A DNA stretch of 64,000 nucleotides from Bacteroidaceae bacterium (GTDB lineage Bacteria > Bacteroidota > Bacteroidia > Bacteroidales > Bacteroidaceae): positions 1 to 64,000 of the forward strand of contig JAFYYH010000007.1 in the NCBI GenBank assembly GCA_017557635.1, given 5' to 3'. Below are positions 44,127-51,581 of this stretch, piece by piece (the stretch's first letter is position 1; every line of letters begins with the position of its first letter). The notes under the pieces are model-generated. The model was not told the origin of the DNA. It saw only the letters and a program-made list of their open reading frames with translations, and made no database searches. Both the position numbers and the translations under genes were made by a program.

Positions 44127-45488
44127 TTACTTGCCGATACAGAAGTGCTGGAATATGTTGCCTAAGACATCATCGGTGGTTATGTCACCGGTGATGGTTG
44201 AGAGGTGATGTATGCACTGGCGTATGTCCTGACTCAGAAAATCGCCTGAGATGCGGTCTGTCAGGCCCTGGCGGACACGCTTGATGCACTCCTGTGCCTT
44301 GACCAGAGATTCATAGTGGCGCAGATTGGTCACGATTACATCCTGCTCGCTGATTTGAGGAATAGCTGCGGCCTTTACAAGAAGGTCGCCCAGTGCCTCC
44401 ATTCCATATCCGTATTTGGCCGATATCCAAACCTCGGAGTCCGTTGGAGCCGGTGCAGATGCCGGATCATCACACTTGTTGTGTATTGTGATAAGATGTT
44501 TGCCTTGTGAAAGTTCGCTTATAGTCTGACGAGTGGCTTCATCAACGGGGTGGGAGGCATCAGTCATCCAAAGGATGATGCTGGCCTCGCGTGCCTTGCG
44601 GTATGAGCGCTCAATACCCATGGACTCGACAGCATCAGTTGTCTGGCGCAGTCCTGCGGTATCAATGAAACGGAACAGCACGCCACCGATCGTGGTGGTA
44701 TCCTCAATGCTGTCACGGGTGGTACCCTGAATGTCACTTACCAGCGCACGGTCATCATGAAGCAACTGGTTGAGCAGGGTGCTCTTGCCGGTGTTGGTTT
44801 CACCTATAATGGCAACGGGAACGCCGTTGCGTATGGCATCACCTGTGCTGAATGAATCGGCAAGGCGTCCTATTATCTGATCTATCTGCTGGGCCAACTG
44901 CTCCAATTGTGAGCGGTCAGCAAACTCCACATCCTCCTCGCTGAAATCAAGCTCCAATTCAATGAGTGAGGTAAACTGAAGCAACTGGTCACGCAGGTTG
45001 CGCAACTCACGGCTGAATCCGCCCTTCATCTGGTTCATGGCCAGACGGTGTGATGCGGCCGATGTGGATGCTATAAGGTCTGCAACAGCCTCGGCCTGGC
45101 TAAGATCCATCTTTCCGGCCAGGAATGCGCGCTGGGTGTATTCGCCGGGCTCGGCCTGGCGGCAACCTTTGCTGATGAGCAGCTGGCTCACTTTTTGGAG
45201 TATGTAGGCTGATCCGTGGCACGATATCTCGGTGCTGTCCTGTCCGGTGAAGGAGTGGGGGGCGCGGAAGACGCTGATGAGAACCTCATCGACAATTGAG
45301 CCGTCGGCGTCAACTATCTGGCCGAAACTGAGGGTGTAGGGGGCGGCGCTGGCAAGCGGGTGTCCGGAGGCGGCCCTAAAGATGCTGTCGGTCAGGCGGA
45401 TGGCTTCGGGGCCCGATACACGGACAATGCCAAGGGCTCCACCGGGTCGGGTGGCTACAGCGCAAATTGTATCGTCGTTAACTGTCAC
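44127..45488 (-). CDS. mnmE: tRNA uridine-5-carboxymethylaminomethyl GTPase
   Basis: The 453-residue protein has the MnmE/TrmE layout. An N-terminal folate-binding domain (DDTICAVATRPGGALGIVRVSG) and a helical domain are followed by an inserted G domain with P-loop GETNTGKSTLLN, GTTRD and DTAGLR, with HNKCD in place of NKxD, and the C-terminal CIGK motif whose cysteine is needed for tRNA modification. With MnmG it modifies the wobble uridine. The next gene upstream (45494) ends 5 bases before its start, so an operon is likely. Confidence 0.95.
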   Translation of the reverse strand: MTVNDDTICAVATRPGGALGIVRVSGPEAIRLTDSIFRAASGHPLASAAPYTLSFGQIVDADGSIVDEVLISVFRAPHSFTGQDSTEISCHGSAYILQKVSQLLISKGCRQAEPGEYTQRAFLAGKMDLSQAEAVADLIASTSAASHRLAMNQMKGGFSRELRNLRDQLLQFTSLIELELDFSEEDVEFADRSQLEQLAQQIDQIIGRLADSFSTGDAIRNGVPVAIIGETNTGKSTLLNQLLHDDRALVSDIQGTTRDSIEDTTTIGGVLFRFIDTAGLRQTTDAVESMGIERSYRKAREASIILWMTDASHPVDEATRQTISELSQGKHLITIHNKCDDPASAPAPTDSEVWISAKYGYGMEALGDLLVKAAAIPQISEQDVIVTNLRHYESLVKAQECIKRVRQGLTDRISGDFLSQDIRQCIHHLSTITGDITTDDVLGNIFQHFCIGK

Positions 45489-45493
45489 TTGAA

Positions 45494-46372
45494 TCAGATG
45501 CGTTCGAGTACGCGGATAAGAAGCTCCTTCATGAGGGGCTTGTAGTCTGTGTTCATCTCTTTTGCGTAGCGGTTGGCTATGACCATGCAGACGGTCATGG
45601 CGCGGTGGCCCAACAGTGCTGAGAGGCCTGCTACGGCTGAACTTTCCATCTCGAAGTTGGTAATGCGCATGCCTTTGTACTCAAAGCTCTCTACCTTGGC
45701 GTTCTGCTCGGGGTCGGCAAGCGGAGCGCGAAGCACGCGTCCCTGAGGTCCGTAGAATCCGTTGCAGGCTATGGTGACGCCGGGTACCATCCTGTCGTCA
45801 TCGGCCATAATGCGTTTAAGCAGGTCGGGATCGGCATTGGCTACGTAGGGAGCACCCTTCTTGGTGGACCACTCCATGTGGGCTATGAAGGCGCGCTCAA
45901 ACTCAAGGTCGCAAACCTGGTCGCGGCCGGCGTAGAAGTTCAAAAGTCCGTCAAAGCCGATGCTCTTGACCGAGCAGAGCCATGTGCCCAGCGGGGTGAA
46001 GGGCTGCAGACCTCCGCAGGTGCCTATGCGTACAATGTCGAGTGTGCGGTGCTCAGGTTTTTCGGTGCGGGTGGCATAGTCTATGTTGGCAAGTGTGTCC
46101 AACTCATTGATTACTATGTCAATGTTGTCACAGCCGATGCCGGTGGACTGCACGGTGATGCGCTTGCCTTTGTACAGGCCGGTGATGGTGCGGAACTCGC
46201 GGTTGCTTACCGTGCACTCAATGCTGTCAAACAGTTTGGCAATCAGATCCACGCGGCCGGGATCACCTACAAGTATTACCTTATCGGCCAGCTGCTCGGG
46301 TTTAAGGTGCAGGTGGAAGCAGGAACCGTCATCGTTTATGATAAGTTCGGATGGTGCGAAGTAGGTACTCAT
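45494..46372 (-). CDS. Nucleoside phosphorylase (uridine phosphorylase-like)
   Basis: The 292-residue enzyme has the PNP/UDP fold pattern: VILVGDPGRVDLIAKLF for phosphate, GIGCDNIDIVINEL, VRIGTCGGLQ, and ITNFEMESSAVAGLSALLGHRA with the Glu-Met-Glu substrate motif. It probably releases uracil or a purine base by phosphorolysis in salvage. It sits 4 bases downstream of the TPR gene stop and 5 bases before mnmE, all on one strand. Confidence 0.88.
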   Translation of the reverse strand: MSTYFAPSELIINDDGSCFHLHLKPEQLADKVILVGDPGRVDLIAKLFDSIECTVSNREFRTITGLYKGKRITVQSTGIGCDNIDIVINELDTLANIDYATRTEKPEHRTLDIVRIGTCGGLQPFTPLGTWLCSVKSIGFDGLLNFYAGRDQVCDLEFERAFIAHMEWSTKKGAPYVANADPDLLKRIMADDDRMVPGVTIACNGFYGPQGRVLRAPLADPEQNAKVESFEYKGMRITNFEMESSAVAGLSALLGHRAMTVCMVIANRYAKEMNTDYKPLMKELLIRVLERI

Positions 46373-46376
46373 AGGC

Positions 46377-47813
46377 TTATCGGTTTAGGTAATTAATCTC
46401 GGTTGTGCGGATATCGTTCTCCATCTTTATAACCTGCTGCTCTGTCTTGAGGACCTTATCCTCAAACTCAAGCAACTGGCTTGTCATACGCTCCTTCTCC
46501 AGACGGGAGGCATCGGCATAATCGTCACGCTGCTTGTTGAGTTTGGCCAGGTCACTCTCGTACTGGTGCTTGAGTTCGGTCCAGCGCTGGTAGAGTTTGG
46601 CTGCATCTGGACATTTGAAGTCGTCCAGGTTATGGTAGGTGGTAACGTCGTCAATGATGTATGTGAACGAGCCTTGCTCGCTCTTTTCGGCCAGTTCATA
46701 ACGCAACAGCGTGAGGCGCTGGCGGGCGGCACGGACTGCCATGAGGTCAGACTGTGTCTCGGCAATTGACGTAAGACGGGCGGCGCGGTGTATGGCCAGG
46801 GTGTCACCGTCCTCGTAGTTGAACTTCTGGTTACGCTCGTTGGGTATGAAAACGTATACGCAGACGGTATCCTTGGGCTGACGGCGGTCTGTTGCGAACC
46901 AGCCCAGGTTGTTGTCCTCATCAATCACGTAGAGGTAGTCATTGGCCTCCGAGTTGAACGGCATGCCTATGTTCTCGGGCTTGAGATACTTGCCCGTGGC
47001 GGTGCTGTAACGTGATACGAATATGTCAAGTCCGCCCATGGATTCGCTGCCGGATGCTGCGTAGTAGATGGTCACGCCGTCATTCTGCAGGAAGGGGTAG
47101 CGCAGGTCACCGTCGGTGTCAAGGCCGCTTACCGGGGTCTCATCGGTCCAACGGTCAAAGCTCTTGAACTTGGTGTAGAAGCGGAACACGCCCTGCGGGG
47201 TCATGCGGCTGTAAAGTATGTTCTGGCCGGTTTCGGGAAGGAAAACCTCACCCTCGCTGTCATCTTCAAAGAAGGCCGATGAGGGGTAGAACGAACCGGT
47301 TGATTCACCCGTGATGTAGGTACTGAAGAGCTCATTCTTGCTTACCCGGAAACTGTCGATGAAGCAGACGCGGCTGGTGTTGCGCAACATGCGGAACAGT
47401 ACCTTCAGGCTGTCTGTTGCCTGGGTGAGGCTGTCCTCAAGCGCCTTGTCGTGGAGCTCCTTATCGGACGAAATGCCCTTTACAAAGGCTTCGTAATTTG
47501 TGATGGCCGGCTGATAGTCTTCGCGGTCCTCAAAGTATTGTCCGAGTGCGCGGTATGCTTTGAATATCTTCTTTGCTGCGGCCTTTTCAAGGTAGGGTAT
47601 GGCTTTTTCTTTCTCGCCAGTCTCCATGCAGCATATTCCGTACCAGTAGTTGCGGCTGGCGTCATCGGGCTTCTGCTTCAGGTACTTGAGCATGATGGGC
47701 TTGGCCTTTTCATAGTCCCCTTGTAAGAAATAGTTGCGGCCCTGCTGCAGTGTCTGTGCGTTCGCGAAAACGCAAACCAATGCAGATATGATGATTAGTT
47801 TGATGCGTTTCAT
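46377..47813 (-). CDS. Secreted TPR, PD40-like and coiled-coil protein
   Basis: The 478-residue product has a signal peptide (MKRIKLIIISALVCVFANAQ), three TPR-like repeats (about 21-125: GRNYFLQGDYEKAKPIMLKYL and similar), a WD40/PD40-like central domain (LQNDGVTIYYAASGSESMGGLDIFVSRY) and a C-terminal coiled coil from about residue 405. This resembles OmpA-associated PD40 proteins but lacks an OmpA domain. ATG 47813 is chosen because it starts the signal peptide and lies right after a -7 box at 47827-47820; the longer frame to 47927 would run across the divergent promoter. Confidence 0.78.
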   Translation of the reverse strand: MKRIKLIIISALVCVFANAQTLQQGRNYFLQGDYEKAKPIMLKYLKQKPDDASRNYWYGICCMETGEKEKAIPYLEKAAAKKIFKAYRALGQYFEDREDYQPAITNYEAFVKGISSDKELHDKALEDSLTQATDSLKVLFRMLRNTSRVCFIDSFRVSKNELFSTYITGESTGSFYPSSAFFEDDSEGEVFLPETGQNILYSRMTPQGVFRFYTKFKSFDRWTDETPVSGLDTDGDLRYPFLQNDGVTIYYAASGSESMGGLDIFVSRYSTATGKYLKPENIGMPFNSEANDYLYVIDEDNNLGWFATDRRQPKDTVCVYVFIPNERNQKFNYEDGDTLAIHRAARLTSIAETQSDLMAVRAARQRLTLLRYELAEKSEQGSFTYIIDDVTTYHNLDDFKCPDAAKLYQRWTELKHQYESDLAKLNKQRDDYADASRLEKERMTSQLLEFEDKVLKTEQQVIKMENDIRTTEINYLNR

Positions 47814-47819
47814 AGGGGT

Positions 47820-47827
47820 CAAAGTTA
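47820..47827 (-). promoter_or_regulatory. -7 box TAACTTTG for the TPR operon
   Basis: It matches TAnnTTTG only 7 bases before the ATG at 47813, so the mRNA should be leaderless or nearly so. Confidence 0.5.
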
Positions 47828-47839
47828 TATATTTTTTGC

Positions 47840-47847
47840 TACTTTTG
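47840..47847 (+). promoter_or_regulatory. -7 box TACTTTTG for the DMT-family gene
   Basis: It matches TAnnTTTG, 25 bases before the ATG at 47873, divergent from the TPR operon promoter. Confidence 0.5.
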
Positions 47848-47872
47848 CGCCCGAAATAAAAAACTGCTTTAT

Positions 47873-48241
47873 ATGAAAGGTCTTTGGACAATACTTCTTC
47901 TGATAGTTTCAAATGTTCTGATGACATTTGCGTGGTACGGAAACCTCAAGCTCCAGGAGATGAAAATCAGTACTGACTGGCCTCTGATCGTGGTCATTCT
48001 TGCATCATGGGGCGTGGCTTTCTTTGAGTATTGCGTTATGATTCCGGCCAACCGCATAGGGTCCGATATCACCGGAGGTCCTTTCAACCTGGTTCAGCTC
48101 AAGGTCATCCAGGAGTGCATCTCACTCATAGTATTCTCACTCATCCTGGCCTTCTGCTTCAAGACCCAGTCGCTCCACTGGAACCACCTTGTCTCCTTCA
48201 TCTTCCTGGTCATCGCCGTCTTCTTCGCCTTTCTCAAATAA
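47873..48241 (+). CDS. DMT-family small membrane protein (DUF486)
   Basis: The 122-residue protein has four predicted membrane helices (LWTILLLIVSNVLMTFAWYG, IVVILASWGVAFFEYCVMIPA, SLIVFSLILAFCF, LVSFIFLVIAVFFAF) and the DUF486 signature NLKLQEMK followed by PANRIGS. It belongs to the drug/metabolite transporter superfamily; the substrate is unknown. A TCTCGCAG repeat starts 2 bases after its stop and marks the left edge of the nuclease island. Confidence 0.88.
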   Translation: MKGLWTILLLIVSNVLMTFAWYGNLKLQEMKISTDWPLIVVILASWGVAFFEYCVMIPANRIGSDITGGPFNLVQLKVIQECISLIVFSLILAFCFKTQSLHWNHLVSFIFLVIAVFFAFLK

Positions 48242-48243
48242 TC

Positions 48244-48271
48244 TCTCGCAGAAATCGCAGAAATCGCAGAA
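48244..48271 (+). repeat. Left boundary repeat of the nuclease island
   Basis: Three copies of the unit (A)TCGCAGAA in a row make a 28-base block. Its reverse complement matches 25 of 28 bases at 51554-51581. The remaining gene-free stretch (48242-48575) holds this repeat, the hairpin at 48277-48349 and a promoter. Confidence 0.6.
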
Positions 48272-48276
48272 TAATA

Positions 48277-48349
48277 AACCACGAATCTCACGAATTAACA
48301 CGAATAAACCCGCGATAGGGGATTCGTGTAATTCGTGAGATTCGTGGTT
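48277..48349. repeat. Long inverted repeat with CACGAAT motifs
   Basis: Arms of about 28 bases (48277-48305 and 48322-48349) match except for one extra A, with a 16-base loop. Each arm carries three GTGTAATTCGTGAGATTCGTGG-related repeats of the CACGAAT word. It could form a very stable hairpin at the 3' end of the DMT gene. Confidence 0.75.
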
Positions 48350-48440
48350 ATTATCTATAGGCATCACAGATGTGAAAGACTTCTTATTGACATGAATAAC
48401 TGAGATTATCATAAACAGTCACAAATAATTGCAGATTTAA

Positions 48441-48468
48441 TTGAAAAAAGAAATAATCGTTATCTTTG
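48441..48468 (+). promoter_or_regulatory. Promoter of the SAP/PD-(D/E)XK nuclease gene
   Basis: The -33 TTG (48441-48443) and -7 TATCTTTG (48461-48468) have a 17-base spacer. The first ATG downstream is at 48505. Confidence 0.6.
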
Positions 48469-48575
48469 TAACAAACCGAATTACCTAACGCATTTTTTAA
48501 GCAATGAAACTTGAGAAAATCCTTGAGAAATTGAACTCTTTATAGAAGGGCCAGTTTCTAAAAATCATTAATAAT

Positions 48576-50354
48576 TTGTCCTCTGCAGAGAAAAATAATC
48601 CCAAGTTGGAGGCAATACTTAGTAAGGCCGATTCTAATCTCAAAAATGCAGATGCTGTTCAAGTTACTCAAGCTTTTGAGGCTCTTTCCGATAGGTATGT
48701 GGATTTTGTTATGGAAGATTATTCTAAAGTATCTTCCCAGTTGGATATCCTCCTTAACATTGTCACAAGAGATGGCAATTGTATAATGAGGCTTGATTGG
48801 TTTGCCAAATTGTATGAGGATGAGATTAAAAAGCAAAAGAAAGCAATCGAAGCCTTCAAAGAGGATGTAAATGCTGACAAACCATCAATGGAACAATCAA
48901 GGGTCAGAGACTACAAGGTGTTTGCTGCCTGCCTTAGAACTGCTTATTTTAACGACGTTGCATTGAATTTCGCGCCAAAAATAACTGCGGACGAACAATC
49001 TATTTTGGATACATTGGCTAAGTCCCTTGAGTTATCAATGGATGAAAGAACAATGATTAAATATGCTGTTTTAGGTATAAAAAAGAACAGCAATATTGAT
49101 GATGTTGTTGCAGAACTGAAAGACAAGGGACTGATTTTCCTCTCTAAAAAGAACAATGTTTTATATGTTGCTGATGAAATAGTATCTCTTGCAAGAAAGA
49201 TCAGAGGCAGAGAGGTTGCTGATAAGTATTTCCGTAGAGTATTACTTCAGTTGAAGGAAGCTCAAATCAATATGATTTGTCGCAAACATGGTATAGATAA
49301 TAAACTGTTGCTTAATGAGAAAATTGAGCTGATTATCTCTTCGGGCATTTCTTTCTCGGAGGTCCTTAAGGAAGATATTCATAAGCCTGATGTTAAACTA
49401 ATTGACAAAAAGAAAGCAATTACATCGTTATGTGATGAAAGACTTAACATATCTCCAGCAATAAAAGGAACGACATTAGATGATAAAGTCGATAATCTTA
49501 TTGCTTATTTTGCCAAGCAATATGGGGAAGATAAGATAGGTATTTCAACAGGAGGATATGAAAGAATGCTTCTTGATCTTGATGAATTTGTAAAGGGATC
49601 AAGCAAAATGATCCGTAATACTTTCCAAATACAAGATGAAGACATTATGCATGGCGAGTTCCTGATGGATTACAATATTATGCCACGTGATGTGTTAGAA
49701 CTGTTTCCGTCAGAGGCTTTAGTTGAACTCTGTAATGAAAGGAATATCAAGACTAGAGGTAATATAATTGACAATATTCTTGCGGCTTATAAGGATACAG
49801 AGGATTTACTGGTCGAAAACTATGAAAGCATAGGTTTTAGAGATATTAATTCACTTAAAGAAAATGGTATTTCTATATCTGAGGCTGAATTGGGTACTAC
49901 TTTTGAAGATATAACGAAATACATCTTCGGCAAACTCGGTTTAGATGTTGATGAGAAACTACGGAAAAAGCTGAATACCGAGAAGGACAAGATGGATATT
50001 CTTATACGCACAGGAGAAAAATCTGTCGTTTTGGTTGAATGTAAGACAGTAAAAGAAAACGGGTATAACAAATTCAGTCAAATATCAAGACAAGTGAAAT
50101 CATACAAGGCTTTGCTTGAAAAGAATGACTATCAAGTTGACAAGATAATAATTGTAGCCCCTGATTTCTCTGACGATTTTGTGGCCGATTGTGGAGATGA
50201 ATTCTCACTTCCTATTACACTCCTAAAGGCGGGATCTTTGTCAAGTATATATAACGCGGTCAAGACAACGGGGTCTAACCGTTTCAGTTTACAAATGTTT
50301 TACAGAGATATATTGGTGCAAGAGGATCGTATTATCAGAGCCTTGAATAAGTAG
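48576..50354 (+). CDS. Putative PD-(D/E)XK nuclease with SAP-like repeats
   Basis: The 592-residue protein has no family I can name. Its C-terminus is a restriction-endonuclease-like fold: helix TTFEDITKYIFGKLG (E444), then D474 in KDKMDILIR and E488-x-K490 in VVLVECKTVKE, as in Mrr/Vsr-type PD-(D/E)XK enzymes. A SAP-like DNA-binding motif lies at 376-406 (LFPSEALVELCNERNIKTRG), with weaker similar stretches at 226-257 and 275-316. The N-terminal 150 residues are helical. Base composition is markedly more AT-rich than the neighbours, suggesting transfer. The open frame starts only at TTG 48576. A better start, ATG 48505 (MKLEKILEKLNS), is in another frame, so the 5' end may be damaged. Confidence 0.68.
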   Translation: MSSAEKNNPKLEAILSKADSNLKNADAVQVTQAFEALSDRYVDFVMEDYSKVSSQLDILLNIVTRDGNCIMRLDWFAKLYEDEIKKQKKAIEAFKEDVNADKPSMEQSRVRDYKVFAACLRTAYFNDVALNFAPKITADEQSILDTLAKSLELSMDERTMIKYAVLGIKKNSNIDDVVAELKDKGLIFLSKKNNVLYVADEIVSLARKIRGREVADKYFRRVLLQLKEAQINMICRKHGIDNKLLLNEKIELIISSGISFSEVLKEDIHKPDVKLIDKKKAITSLCDERLNISPAIKGTTLDDKVDNLIAYFAKQYGEDKIGISTGGYERMLLDLDEFVKGSSKMIRNTFQIQDEDIMHGEFLMDYNIMPRDVLELFPSEALVELCNERNIKTRGNIIDNILAAYKDTEDLLVENYESIGFRDINSLKENGISISEAELGTTFEDITKYIFGKLGLDVDEKLRKKLNTEKDKMDILIRTGEKSVVLVECKTVKENGYNKFSQISRQVKSYKALLEKNDYQVDKIIIVAPDFSDDFVADCGDEFSLPITLLKAGSLSSIYNAVKTTGSNRFSLQMFYRDILVQEDRIIRALNK

Positions 50355-50394
50355 TTCTGATTGCTTGTTCTCGTTTTAAATCAAAACCCCAAAG

Positions 50395-50430
50395 AAAAAG
50401 AGTCTTCACATTATCGTGAGGACTCTTTTT
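50395..50430. terminator. Bidirectional terminator between the two nuclease genes
   Basis: AAAAAGAGTC and GACTCTTTTT arms with an imperfect inner stem lie between the convergent genes, with A and T tracts on both sides. Confidence 0.8.
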
Positions 50431-50433
50431 TTT

Positions 50434-51357
50434 TTATAGTGTTGCTATTTCTTCAATAGAAAGCCCTGTACATTTTGAGATAACATCAATAGGAATGCCT
50501 TCCGCTTTCATGGCTTTGGCAGTATTGGATATACCTTTAGCCTCACCGCGAGCTTCGCCGGTCATAATGGCGGTAGCGAGTTGGCTCTCGCGATCCCACT
50601 GGGCCATCACCTTGCGGACATATTTCATCTGCATTTCCTCTGTCATACTCGCAAAACTACACACTTCAAACAACTTATCAAAACCTTTACCCATAAATTC
50701 TTGCGGCATCTCCTTCATCTGGCCGGTATTTTTTATGGCGTAAAGCATATAATCCTGCTTGCTGTATAGTTCACTGCAACTCTTTTGGAACTTAGGTAAT
50801 TCAACTGTAACAAAATGAATACTGTCTGTGAATTGCTCATTATCACCATCATCCTCCCGAATACTGAAATGCCTTATAGTCTTGTCATTTTGGCCGATGC
50901 CCGACAACTCAAAATCCAGGATGCCAATCATGTAAATTGGAGGTAATTTATAACGTGTTTGGGAAGAATACTTTTCATTGGAGCCTTTTCCGACTCTGTT
51001 GCGAATAGGGAAACTGGAATAGAAAACCATTCTGTCATTGAAATCCATTTGAGGACAAACTTGCATCTCAATTGTCAACGACGATCCGTCATCGGTTTCG
51101 CAGTAAATGTCGTAGATTCCGCTTTGTGCATCCTCGCGATCGGGCTCTTGTTCTTGGGCTCCAAGTGAAACACTTTGGATGTGTTTCTCGGGCAAAATAC
51201 TGTCTACCAGCATAAGAAGCAAATCTTCATGCCCTTCTGTGCCAAATGCCCATTTAAAAGCAAAATCACGCTTTAGGTCGATGAATGTTACATTAAACTC
51301 TGCAGCACTAATAGCTTGTCGCAATTCTTTCTCACTCATGGTCTCGTTTTGTTTCAT
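50434..51357 (-). CDS. Rpn-family PD-(D/E)XK nuclease/transposase
   Basis: The 307-residue protein matches the PDDEXK_2/Rpn family: DLKRDFAFKWAFGTEGHEDLLLMLVDSIL, a core with D83 (GIYDIYCETDDG) and E97-x-Q99 (LTIEMQV), the RMVFYSSF helix, and the usual helical tail with EARGEAKGISNTAKAMK. Rpn proteins promote RecA-independent DNA recombination and some defend against phage; they are often annotated as transposases. It converges with the SAP nuclease gene across a shared terminator. Confidence 0.87.
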   Translation of the reverse strand: MKQNETMSEKELRQAISAAEFNVTFIDLKRDFAFKWAFGTEGHEDLLLMLVDSILPEKHIQSVSLGAQEQEPDREDAQSGIYDIYCETDDGSSLTIEMQVCPQMDFNDRMVFYSSFPIRNRVGKGSNEKYSSQTRYKLPPIYMIGILDFELSGIGQNDKTIRHFSIREDDGDNEQFTDSIHFVTVELPKFQKSCSELYSKQDYMLYAIKNTGQMKEMPQEFMGKGFDKLFEVCSFASMTEEMQMKYVRKVMAQWDRESQLATAIMTGEARGEAKGISNTAKAMKAEGIPIDVISKCTGLSIEEIATL

Positions 51358-51522
51358 GATACAAACAAGTAATAAATTGGTTAAACAAAGGTCTTTAAAT
51401 ACAAAAGGGCATCCCAGCGTGACACCATATGCCTTGTGAGATACCCTTAGGCATTAGATATCGCAAAAATATCTTTATTTCTTGACTTTTTAAAAATTCA
51501 CTTGCAGAAAATACAAAAACAA

Positions 51523-51551
51523 AAAAACGTCCGGCAAAACCGGACGTTTTT
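51523..51551. terminator. Terminator AAAAACGTCCGG / CCGGACGTTTTT
   Basis: A 12-base perfect stem with loop CAAAA and flanking A and T tracts sits downstream of the gltD-like gene (minus strand). The rest of 51358-51581 holds an imperfect hairpin around 51408-51450 and the right boundary repeat. Confidence 0.85.
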
Positions 51552-51553
51552 AA

Positions 51554-51581
51554 TTCTGCACTTTCTGCGCTTTCTGCGAGA
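51554..51581 (-). repeat. Right boundary repeat of the nuclease island
   Basis: It is the inverted counterpart of 48244-48271 (25 of 28 matches) and ends at the last base before the stop codon of the reductase gene. Confidence 0.6.
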
